Positions 9,501 to 17,941 of a stretch of 24,651 bases of DNA are shown in pieces. Source of the stretch: Spirogloea muscicola (taxonomy: Eukaryota > Streptophyta > Zygnematophyceae > Spirogloeales > Spirogloeaceae); NCBI GenBank assembly GCA_009602725.1, contig WELB01000012.1, positions 1,178,069-1,202,719 of the forward strand. The letters are read 5' to 3'. Each line of letters opens with the position of its first letter. Position 1 is the first letter of the stretch. The notes under the pieces were generated by a model, which had not been told where the DNA came from, searched no databases, and saw only the letters and a program-made list of their open reading frames with translations. The translations under genes and the position numbers were made by a program.

Positions 9501-12500
9501 AATGCCATGGAGGACGAAGGAGGTGCTGCTTGGCTGGCTGAGGATGTTGCCGGCAGCAATGCAGCTAGATTTGCCGCACCTCTGGGTGCGACTGTACTTG
9601 GTGTACGACAGCTGGGCCTATCAGGCTGGCAGCAAGCCGAGTGCGTGGCGGTTGAGAACGAGCTCATGGCTTGGCAACAGGCTGGTGTAGCACCCAGCAA
9701 AGATGGTGGGTCTTCTCTTCATTATTGACTGTTATGCAACAGCGCCAGATTACACCACATTCAGACATCAGCATACTAAGCTTGTTAGCCAAGGAGGTCA
9801 ACACAAGCAGACGCTACCCTGCATACATTTACAACCATGTGCGCCTGGACTTTCTCCCAGCAGGTGCTGAGGCCGATGTCAGAGAATGGGCTCTGAGGTT
9901 GAAGGCAACATTGGATCGTACTCGACGACTCTCAGAGTCTTACACAGAGTCAGCCTTGCAGATCTACCCAGACAGGGCTGAGGTATATCACTGCTCATAC
10001 GTTGCAGGTCTTGACTGAGTTGCTTGACACAGAGTCGCTCTGTAGTATACCATATTATGCCGAGTTGGTTGTCTAACAATCTCTCGGGGAGGATGTTCAA
10101 GCCAGGGTGACGGTTGCGATCATCTAGGTGGTGCATGTGCCAAAACTCACAGAAGGGGTTACAATCTTGTGCTTCAGATGCTGGGCAAGGCTTTTGGCAT
10201 TCCTGAAAACACCGTTCGCACTTATGCCGAGGCAGATATTCGTGCTAGGTACAGGATGCCAAGCCCTGTACCTAGGGGTTCAACTTTTTCTGCATGGACT
10301 CCTCCTTGCTCACAGAAGTTATGCTTTGTATTTGGCAGACTTTTTTGCACAAATATTGCTCTCGGAATGCTGTCCGCAGGCAGTGGCTCTGACCACGAAT
10401 CTGTGTTGCTCCAGTGTTGTCTTCCAGCTTGCCAAGTTGTGCTCGCTGCTGCTGAAAGCAGTCCGTCAGGTAGCAGGCGTGGAGGGTTGGGACGCTCTCA
10501 TGACTGGAACTGCGGTTGGCAAGCTTGTGAAGGTACCAGTTGCTTACTGCAGTACAATTTGCTTCCTGGAAGATGTGCAACAACACCGCATCAGATCTCT
10601 TTGTCTTTGAGATGCTCCGTGCACTTGTGAACTTGAAGATGCACCTGTGAAATCAAAGGTCTCCTCATTCTCCATCTAAGTTCACAATGGACCAATCAAA
10701 CTCATAAAATGGGTAAAGCAAGTGACTGGTGTTCCTGGCAACCAGGTTGATAAGATTGTTCCAGGGGCCATCCCAGCAAGTTCCAGGGGCGATAAGTTGA
10801 TTCTTCTCGTACGCGAAGCTGATGGTGATGAGGAGGTCAGCATTAAAGATTCTCTGTATCAGCTGGTGAATTGCCATAGCTTGTGTATAATATCAGGCAG
10901 TTGATGGCGCCGTTGGATGAGGATCAGATGCATACGAGTAGAAAGTATCAATAAAGATGGCCGTGCCCATCTATTAAAAGCACCCCAAGAAGTTCTAGAC
11001 AGTCACATTTTCCAAGGCCTGTGCTTCATCCAGGTGAAGGCAGCAGGCGAGAATGTGGCCGGAGTCATCTTGTGCCAGGAGCTTCCCCACCTTTCTCATC
11101 TCGGCGTCCGTGCCCGCCAGGTGCCAGCTGAACGCTACTGCAATCTGGTCAAGCATAAATTGCAAGCATTGTGGTTGTAGACAGAGCAAGAAAGCTCTAG
11201 AACCTACTTTGACAAATGTGTAAGGTTGACTTGCATAAAGACCGGTCATGCAGCCTGCAACTGACCTTGACTCTCGCTAAGATCTTCTTTCGTGGATGTC
11301 ACTGCTGACGCAAACCAGCCACCTGCTTGGTGCTGACTACTTTTGGTCACTAAGTAATGTACTGTAGAAAAATTCCTTCCTTTGTGTTCACCTTGTGCTA
11401 TGTGTCGCGCAGGAGGGCGTTGTCTTTGTCACTTGCGATGATGAGGAGAAGATTGCAGAAGTCCAGGCCCTGGCAGACAAGTTTGTCAGGTACTTGCAAG
11501 TAGCAGAACACCTTTAGGTACCTCCTTCTGGCTTCTGGCTCCTCCTGGTTAGCTATATCAGCCAAGAAGTCAGATGTCAAAGGGCTGTGATCGTCATCAC
11601 CCTAGCTTGGGTGGCTCAGGTAATGCATACGTCCAGGAACCTGGAGGTATGCGCTAGATCAAGCTTACATGGGGACCAGCTACAGCCAAGTGCCAGAAAG
11701 TCGTTGAGGCCATGAAACACTGCCAGCAGATAGCTCCATAGCTGCTTACTCTATGCTGTCATAGTCCATGCCGCCTCAATACTCTCCTTGTGTTGTAATT
11801 GGAGCAAAAGTACTGCGCATGTTGTATCTGAAGCAAGCTCATGATCTCAAACAAGCCGCTGACCTGCTCACTCTGGACATGGTTCACTTGAGGAAACAGG
11901 CTGGAGGCTTCAGCCGAGGGCGTCACTGTGTGCGCTGACGATGGAGTAGGCAGCTCAGCGGCTCCAAGGGAGGCGGAGCTCGCCATGGTGGGCGCCAAGA
12001 AGCAGGAGCTGGAGGCAGCAGGTGGCAGCAGCGTCCAGCACAGCCAGGTCACCAAGGCCAGTGCTGGGAGCATCATCCAGCTGGCTGAGTCGAGCACCGA
12101 CACAACGGGGTCCAAGGCATCTGCATGTGGGCAGCTGGCGCGGCTGGCTCTGGAAGCTATCTCAGGTCAGCCTCTCCTTGTAGTATTGAGCTGCAACCAT
12201 CAACTTGCTTACCTCCTTCTCTATCTGTTCTTATACTGGCAACAATGTGCCGTTTTCTCTGCAGGCAGTGGAAACGGCACTGGCCCTTCAACTGCCTTCG
12301 AGGTACCTACTGGAGTAGCGATTCCGTTTGGGGCTATGGAGCAGGCACTTGAGGCCAGCGGGTCGTTGAAGAGGTTTGAGGCTCTTGTAGAGAAGGCGGA
12401 GGTGGCCAAGGTGGAGGGCGGCGAGCTCGACCAGGTATGTGACGAGCTGCGGAGCCTGGTGGCGTCTCAGAGGCTGCCTGCTGCCACTATCAAGGAGCTG

Positions 12501-13166
12501 GGGAACAATTTCTCAAAGGATGCGCGCCTGATTGTCCGGTCCTCGGCAAATGTGGAGGACCTGGCCGGTATGTCTGGAGCAGGCCTGTACGACTCCATAC
12601 CCAACGTGCGGCCATCCGAGCCTGAGGAGTTTGCCAAGGCCGTCGCCGAGGTGTGGGCCTCCTTGTACACGCGCAGGGCTGTGCTCAGCAGGAGGGTGGC
12701 CAATGTTGCCCAGAAGGAGGCTGCCATGGCAATACTTGTGCAAGAGCTCCTGAATCCAGACCTCTCCTTTGTCCTTCACACTGTCAGCCCTGTGGACAGG
12801 GATGCATCAGTCGTCCAAGCAGAGGTTGCGGCAGGGTTGGGTGAGACCCTGGCGTCGGGCACAAGAGGGTCGCCCTGGCGCCTGGCTGCCAGCAAAGACG
12901 GTGGAGAAGTGAAGACGCTGGCTTTCGCCAACTTTAGCGACATGCTCGTGGTGGAGCAGGGCAGTGCAGACGGACAAATGGTGAAGAAGGTTGCTGACTA
13001 CAGCAAACAGAAGCTCTCTCTGGATGCAAATGAGAGGAAGAGCTTGGGCAGCAAGCTGGCCAAGGTGGGCAAGCTCCTGGAGGACAAGCTGGGTGCACCT
13101 CAAGATGTCGAGGGCGCTGTGGTCGATGGCAAGATCTTCATTGTTCAGGCCCGCCCTCAGCCGTAG
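6480..13166 (+). CDS. PWD: Phosphoglucan water dikinase (PWD/GWD3), complete
   Basis: Chloroplast stromal dikinase that adds the ATP beta-phosphate to C3 of glucosyl residues in pre-phosphorylated starch, opening granules for degradation. Eighteen exons, all phase-consistent: 6480-6857, 7049-7360, 7474-7563, 7672-7803, 7952-8077, 8343-8521, 8668-8752, 8913-9074, 9318-9370, 9494-9705, 9864-9982, 10178-10248, 10415-10532, 10746-10835, 11034-11120, 11413-11489, 11900-12165, 12265-13166; about 1152 aa (Arabidopsis about 1196). Exon 1 encodes an Ala-rich leader and a CBM20 starch-binding domain (about residues 36-126, with FKFLILRD and WEDGANR). The middle contains [20 protein letters not shown] and [19 protein letters not shown]. 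The phospho-histidine motif [13 protein letters not shown] has its catalytic His codon at 11097-11099 (about His731). The C-terminal nucleotide-binding domain shows [19 protein letters not shown], and the protein ends [11 protein letters not shown]20 and the LSHLG motif separate it from GWD1. The ATG at 6480 is the first in frame; an ambiguous base at 6518 lies in the leader. Confidence 0.97.
6923..6949 (+). repeat. Perfect 13-bp inverted repeat in PWD intron 1
   Basis: AACCTCAGCCTTG at 6923-6935 and its exact reverse complement at 6937-6949 leave one central base. As RNA this makes an 11-bp stem with a 5-nt loop. It lies in the intron between 6857 and 7049, away from both splice sites. Confidence 0.85.
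9215..9240 (+). repeat. 13-bp tandem duplication in PWD intron 8
   Basis: TATGTCCTACGCG occurs twice head to tail (9215-9227 and 9228-9240) with no mismatch, inside the intron between 9074 and 9318. Confidence 0.9.
9253..9284 (+). repeat. Perfect 13-bp hairpin in PWD intron 8
   Basis: CATGTCCAATGAG at 9253-9265 pairs perfectly with 9272-9284 across a six-base loop (GGATTT), just downstream of the 13-bp tandem duplication and about 35 bases before the acceptor at 9317. It could mask or present the branch-point region. Confidence 0.88.
10245..10275 (+). promoter_or_regulatory. Perfect 11-bp hairpin spanning the exon 12 splice donor of PWD
   Basis: CTAGGTACAGG at 10245-10255 is exactly complementary to 10265-10275, with a nine-base loop. 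The exon 12/intron junction (10248|10249, AG|GTACAG) lies inside the left arm, so the whole 5' splice site is base-paired if the hairpin forms. Such structures can reduce donor recognition by U1 snRNP. A regulatory role is inference; the pairing is seen directly. Confidence 0.6.
12166..12264 (+). other. Stop-free 99-nt last intron of PWD (in-frame if retained)
   Basis: The last PWD intron is exactly 99 nt with no in-frame stop codon. If retained, it adds 33 residues, including a very hydrophobic stretch ([11 protein letters not shown]), between the linker and the C-terminal nucleotide-binding domain. The GTCAGC donor, CTCTGCAG acceptor and continuity with other PWD proteins show that splicing is the normal state. 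Confidence 0.75.
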
Positions 13167-14270
13167 AGTCCACATTTACTTCACGAATCCTTCAGCGAGC
13201 CAATGATGACCAGACTGTGAAGGAGCCAACTGGATAAGCAGAAGCTATTAAGGCAACTTGCCAGCTGCTGAGTGCATGCCTAGTATCTTGTGCTTTTCAG
13301 TCACTCCTGCCAGTTTGTGCCTATCAGATATGGAGGCTTTCTTTTCCCTGCTTCAGTTGTTGGCTGCTCCTTGAAGTCACCTGCTTTGGATATTGGCTGC
13401 AAGCCTCACTATTTTTGAGCTCTTTGACTTATCGTACATCAACTTGACATACTTCGGTCTTTTACCTATTATTACACTGCCAGAGAAGGTTGCATGCTGT
13501 GCCAAAGAGATGCTGATGAGGCCAAGTCCTGTCACTACATACACTAACAGCCTTCTTATATGGCAAGGACTCTGTATTTTGTGGGCCGCAAGTACCGCAC
13601 GGTCAGGCCAGCACATCATCCCTGGTGGTGTTACACCAAGCTGCCAATTCTGTGTGCAGCTTCCCGAGTGCAGAGCCCTCTTACCGATAGTGCATCTGAT
13701 AGTCACAGTCCTGCTGGCCTCAAGGTACATGGCGGTCCTGAAGCTTTCAGGTTCCATTGCTCAGTCTGGAGGATTTGATGGTGCACCTGGTCAATGGCGC
13801 CACAGCTAGGAGCAAAAGTAAGCGATGATAGCTGAAGGATAACAGCCCTTGGCAGTTGGAAAGAATAAAGTCCCAGACAATGCAGATGCTTTGTCATCAA
13901 CCACACGAGCAGGCTGCTCTAGTGATGCACTCTCTATCATCTTCGATGCATCCTTCCTGGGCTGCCCGCACAGAGCCTTAATTGGAGCCAAGTATTTAGG
14001 TGTGTCATTGTCTCATCGTTGCCGATGTCACATGTGAATTGCGTGGTAGAGGAGGCTCGATGACACTTGGCCAGCTACCTCAACAGGCATGCGGACGGGG
14101 ATGGATCCGCTTCCTCGAGACTCAGCAAGGCACAACCAAAGCGAGAAGCTCTTCGAGGAGGCGGTCACTGTCAACTGCCAGCCCAAGAAGTACGGCCAAC
14201 ATTCGATTGGGCCGGGATTGCGAGAAAACGGACGAGGTCTAGAGAAGTCCGATACTGAAGCGCAAATCAC
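13167..14270. other. Stretch after PWD with no gene recognised
   Basis: About 1.1 kb of moderate GC holding the PWD 3' untranslated region and intergenic DNA. Open frames exist on both strands (for example 13393-13809 plus and 13757-13377 minus), but they overlap each other, lack recognisable motifs and show no exon-like splice structure. No TGTAA signal was seen close to the PWD stop, so the transcript end is not placed. Confidence 0.55.
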
Positions 14271-15310
14271 TCAGCAATGACAAGGGGCTACTACAGATGG
14301 CCAATGAAGGCCTGGTCGAAACAGCCGCAAGTCGAAGACGGAGACGAGGAGGGGCGACCTCGAGGCTGGTTGCTAGTGGAAGAAAGAAGTGAGTTCTTTC
14401 AAAGGGGGCGAGAGCTGTGAAAGCCAGCCCGAAAGGTCCGAATGTAGTAGCTGTGAGACAGCAGCCCATTAGGGATAGAAGAAAAGGAAAGATAGAGACG
14501 AAATCTGCTCTTCCAAAGGGGGCAAACAAGGTCAGAAACAAGGAAAGGGGCTGTTTTGTTCATTCTTTTCTGGGCTGGCTTTGCTAGCCCCTCTTAACCT
14601 ATGGGCGAGCAATTTCTTCTCCAAAGGGGGCTGAGAGGGCCGGAAGGTGGGGGGCCAAGGGGGCAGGGGCTGCACATCGGGCCAAATTTCTAATTCTGGT
14701 CTGAGGGGACAGCTCTTTCGGTGCGCCCTAGCTATGGCTGCCACTCTCGGTGTGAGGGCGGAGTCTCAGCTGTTTGCGGGACTCTGTGGCTGATCTCTGT
14801 GTGAGGTCAGAATCTGTGTGAGGGCGGAGCCTCAGCTGTTTGTGTGACAGTGTGGCTGATCTCTGTGCGTAGTCAGGTCTGTGTACCGCCACGAGCCGAT
14901 CTGCGTCTGAATCGCCGAGACGAGGGCGGTCTGCCGGTCCTTCAGAGAAAGAAAGAAAGGGGAGCGTCCAGTGGTGACTAAGGGGTTACTGAGCGCCCAC
15001 TTGAAGAAGGTGGCTCTCCCAAAGGGGGCAAGGGCTGTAAACAGCCAGCCCGAAAAGAAATTGACCAGGTCCGAAGAGGCCGAAAACGGGTCCACTTCCT
15101 GAAGTCTTGGAGAATAGCGTCACTTGTTCTCCGCCTTCTGGCCCTTTCAGGCCTTGTACGTTCCCTTTGGACTGGCCTCTCACAGCCATTGCCTCTACAT
15201 TGGAAGAGCTGTTTCTCCAGTGGAGGACTCCCACCTTGTCCATTCTTTTGGGCTGGCCTCTCCCAGCCACCAGTCAATCTGGCCGCGCTTGCTCTCTCTC
15301 TCCCAAGTGT
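14270..15310 (-). repeat. Mosaic of dispersed repeat modules (same family as copy 1)
   Basis: This block carries at least four copies of a module built around CAAAGGGGGC, often followed by a GGGCTG...CAGCCC hairpin: 14397-14440, 14511-14523, 14619-14632 and 15017-15055. Inverted modules lie at 15128-15190 and 15235-15291. The last is about 93 percent identical to 23738-23794 on the other strand. Related modules occur at 24129-24190 and 24351-24440. Minus-strand readings of several modules contain FTALAPF or FTALAPFGRA, but there is no intact gene. It looks like nested or rearranged remains of one repeat family, class unknown. Confidence 0.6.
14750..14881 (+). repeat. Two-copy 66-bp tandem repeat
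   Basis: A unit starting GTGTGAGGGCGGAG and containing CTCAGCTGTTTG and TGTGGCTGATCTCTGTG is present at 14750-14815 and again at 14816-14881, with some substitutions and TG-rich variation in the middle. It lies inside the dispersed-repeat mosaic. Confidence 0.8.
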
Positions 15311-15618
15311 AGCAGACAAGACGCGGAGGCTGCTGACTGTGAACGTCAGGAGCAGCATCAGGAGCAGCCAGAGCCAGAGCACACTCAGCCTGCCGGCTGC
15401 CTGACGGCCGCGGGAATGCTGCCTGTAATGGTGCCGTCCCGTCCCGTTGACGAGGATTTGTCGTGCTGGTTGACTTTGCGAAGACTTGGCTCTTCGGGGA
15501 GGCCCGGAGGCGGTAGATCCGGCCCCCCCCCGGAGAGCGCGACAGAAAAGGCAATGAATGCAGGGAATCTCTTCCAACCCCAGCTGCGGGAGCTAGGTCC
15601 CGCACCACGGCGGGCGCC

Positions 15619-15780
15619 ATGGCGGCGCCCTCGCCGCTCAGCTCGCCTTCCGGCTGGCCCAGCTCGCCTCCCTTCGCCCTGCAGCCGCCCGGGGAAGTCT
15701 TCACACGATCCTGTATACAGAGGCGTGTCCAGTCATCGTCCCCCCACATTCCCCGTTGTACCCTTCTCGGGCGCGAGTGA
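15619..15780 (+). CDS. Possible orphan first exon (53-codon open frame), uncertain
   Basis: An ATG in good context (GCGCCATGG) opens a 53-codon frame beginning MAAPSPLSSPSGWPSSPP. It is rich in Ser, Pro and Arg with almost no acidic residues, a composition like chloroplast transit peptides. GTGATG at 15776 or GTATAC near 15713 could be donor sites, but no continuing exon was found that joins in phase. A plus-strand stretch at 15990-16120 also reads smoothly (SRIYTYTGIPLVGPAFPEV) after a CGCTTTCAG acceptor-like sequence. It may be the transit-peptide exon of the downstream gene at 17942, or chance in GC-rich DNA. Confidence 0.22.
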   Translation: MAAPSPLSSPSGWPSSPPFALQPPGEVFTRSCIQRRVQSSSPHIPRCTLLGRE

Positions 15781-15815
15781 TGCGCGTGTGAGACGCGGGT
15801 GACGCGCGGAGCGAC

Positions 15816-15987
15816 GCGCTTGCAGGCGATGTGACGCGCAGGCGCGCTGCTGACCGAAGTGCTCCAGCAGCGACAGCCTAAACCCTTCCTAAAGCCTAAG
15901 CCACGAACCTGCCCTCATACTCGTAGAGACACGCATATGATGCGATGTAAGGCGCTTGCAACGCGGTGTGACGCGCAGGCGCGCCGC
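15816..15987 (+). repeat. 36-bp direct repeat in a GACGCG-rich tract
   Basis: GCGCTTGCA, a short variable part, then TGTGACGCGCAGGCGCGC appears at 15816-15851 and again at 15952-15987. The interval from 15779 also has several other GACGCG/TGACGCG motifs, and a degenerate telomere-like CCTAAACCC at 15877-15885 lies between the copies. The clustering could be promoter-like or just low-complexity CpG-rich DNA. Confidence 0.7.
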
Positions 15988-16196
15988 TTTCAGAAGGGAA
16001 GCTGCTCGGCCGGGTTCTCACGAATCTACACTTACACTGGTATCCCCCTCGTCGGGCCCGCCTTCCCGGAGGTGGGCCTTGAAGCGAGAGTTCCGAGACC
16101 CCCCGGGGAGGGTTACACATGAAGCACTATGAGTAGTGGGCTGATACCAGACTCGGTGAACCCCGGATCAGTGAGGCCCACGGAGAGAGAGGCACT

Positions 16197-16269
16197 GCCC
16201 TGCTGCTGCCTGCTGCCGCAGCCCTCCGACGCAGCCCTGCTGCTGCCTGCTGCTGCAGCCCGTCGCCGT
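16197..16269 (+). repeat. CTG-rich imperfect duplication
   Basis: GCCCTGCTGCTGCCTGCTGC occurs at 16197-16216 and again at 16234-16253, embedded in CTGCTG and GCCGTAGCCCGTCGC low-complexity sequence. No coding frame was assigned. Confidence 0.65.
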
Positions 16270-16357
16270 AGCCCGTCGCTGCAGATCATCACCGGCTCCC
16301 CATGAGTAGTCTGTGGCTGCTTCCCTGGGGGGACAGTTGCTGGTTGTGCCCGAGAGG

Positions 16358-16385
16358 TGAGTCGCCGCCTGTCGGCGGCGACTCA
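16358..16385 (+). repeat. Perfect 12-bp GC-rich hairpin
   Basis: TGAGTCGCCGCC (16358-16369) pairs exactly with GGCGGCGACTCA (16374-16385) around a TGTC loop. It is not followed by a T run and lies in DNA with no assigned gene. Confidence 0.85.
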
Positions 16386-17941
16386 GGGCAAGGTATTCCG
16401 CTGTATTGTTTACGTGGTGCTTCACGTGTAGAGGTTCGGCTTCTAAATTCACAATGACCACATCCAACAAGGACGTTCTACCTCTGACTGTGTGTGTAGG
16501 AGTGAGTTCGTCACACACGACCACCGACCTCAATGAAAGGCGTCGTCACGATTCAAGCAGGTATGGCATTTACGCCCAGGCCCCAGCACGTTCACAATGC
16601 AGCACCCGTCCGCGCCATTGATAATGGTGCACCTCGCTCCCATGACCGCTCCTGGCTTCGACATGCTTCTTCGACATATCTGCCCATCACTGACAGGCCC
16701 GCAACCTCGTACTTGCCTGAGGTGCTTGACGTGATGTCGTGTGCACGCCATAAGGGGACTCTGGTGCCATCTGCTACGGCGGAGTTCAGTGGGAGTGTTC
16801 CCTTGGTTCAGATTCGACCCCCACCACACTTCACTTGCTGTAGAGCTTTACTTTGCAGCAGGCTGCTGCTGTTCTTGCTTCCGCCTCTGCTGGTTCTGGT
16901 TATCTTGGCAGAGCATGACTGGTGCGAAGCCCAGCGTCCTTGGAATTAGCTAGGCATGGCACCAGTTTCCAGAGAAGGTGGTTGGCCAAAGCAAGTCCAG
17001 ATCTGAGAGTACGCATCTGAGCGCTAGCAGCAGCATGCCAACTTCCTGGCGGGTATTGCAATTTCAGCATATATTTCTTTTTACCACCAAGGCACTTTAC
17101 CTCCAAGGCACTCGCTCGTGCCATTAAATAAAGACTGCAACGCTATGGCCGTCACCAGCTACTTATTCGCACTTAGGCTGTACCTACTTACAAACTCAAC
17201 CTATTGGCCATGAGCTTTCCTGCTCCCGGGCTGGCCGATTTCTCAAGGGGCAAGGCACACCCTGGTTCATTCAACTCCTAATGGTTACAAGTAATAAGGT
17301 CTCCCACAAAGAGCAGCCTTCACTAAATTCAGTCTCGTCGCCATCCCCAAGCCAGTTCCACAGCGTAGAACAGACTCCCTATAGAGCCTTTATTTGTCTT
17401 GAGGAAGCACACCAGCTTCTTGTCCGCCCACCTGATGAGGTGGCTAGCCTCTCCAAGCATACATCAAGCCATCTTATACTTAGCGATTTTCCCATCATGT
17501 CCCATTGTTATGATGACATCAATTGTGGTGACCAACACCTGGAGGGTGCATCCCAGTATGAGGGGGGTGGTGGCCGACCCCAGCCGCGTGGTGTCCAGTG
17601 CCAGGAGGGTGCTTTCCTACTCCTGGCGGGTGATGGCCGATAATTCCTGCATCACCTCACGAAGACAGTGGTGAGGAGGCGGCAGGAAGGTCAGGCGTGC
17701 ACAATTGTGGGCAAAAGGATGACTTCCAGAGCCTGTCAGTACATAACCGCTGGCGTTGGCCGTGGTGTGAGGACTCCGGGATGCTGTATTCATCCGTGCT
17801 CTGCTACTTTCCTATGAGAGGATAATTGGACAACGATGGCAGGCAAGGCTGACAAGAAGGACACAGTACATTGTGGAATGGACTGTGCAGCCGAGTGCAT
17901 GATCGGAGGAGGGGGAGTAATATGCTCAGCAAATAAATGGT

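Larger units (their letters stand above)
16130..17941. other. 1.8 kb with no confident gene
   Basis: No exon could be supported. Contents noted: CTG/CCTGCTG low-complexity DNA with a near-37-bp duplication (16197-16269), a perfect 12-bp hairpin (16358-16385), and a 139-codon open frame (16533-16949) with no known motif and a hydrophobic end. On the minus strand about 17660-17440 there is a stretch with protein-like texture (LALDTTRLGSATTPLIL) but no family match. The sequence just before 17942 may contain the start of the next gene. Confidence 0.5.

Noticed and set aside
11928-13166. Single uninterrupted frame at the PWD 3' end
   Set aside because: It merges exons 17 and 18 through the stop-free 99-nt intron; splice sites and family continuity show that the intron is removed.
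12807-13175. Minus-strand frames opposite the last PWD exon
   Set aside because: Antisense shadows of a strongly conserved dikinase exon.
13393-13809. 138-codon plus-strand frame after PWD
   Set aside because: Cysteine-, serine- and leucine-rich without domain signs, and overlapped by another frame on the opposite strand; probably 3' untranslated or intergenic DNA.
15195-15749. 184-codon minus-strand open frame starting MWGDDDWTRLC
   Set aside because: It runs into the dispersed 57-bp repeat block for its C-terminal part, has no recognisable motif and sits opposite the transit-peptide-like frame.
16795-16835. tRNA-like 3' end (GGTTCAGATTCGACCCC then CACCA)
   Set aside because: The putative T-arm does not pair, the invariant loop A is missing and no matching acceptor stem or anticodon arm lies upstream.
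16533-16949. 139-codon plus-strand frame with a hydrophobic C-terminus
   Set aside because: No motif, no splice context, and overlapped by an equally plausible minus-strand frame; kept only as a note in the gene-free stretch.
17440-17660. Minus-strand protein-like stretch (LALDTTRLGSATTPLIL)
   Set aside because: Not part of a sustained frame, and no family could be named; too weak to list as a gene or element.
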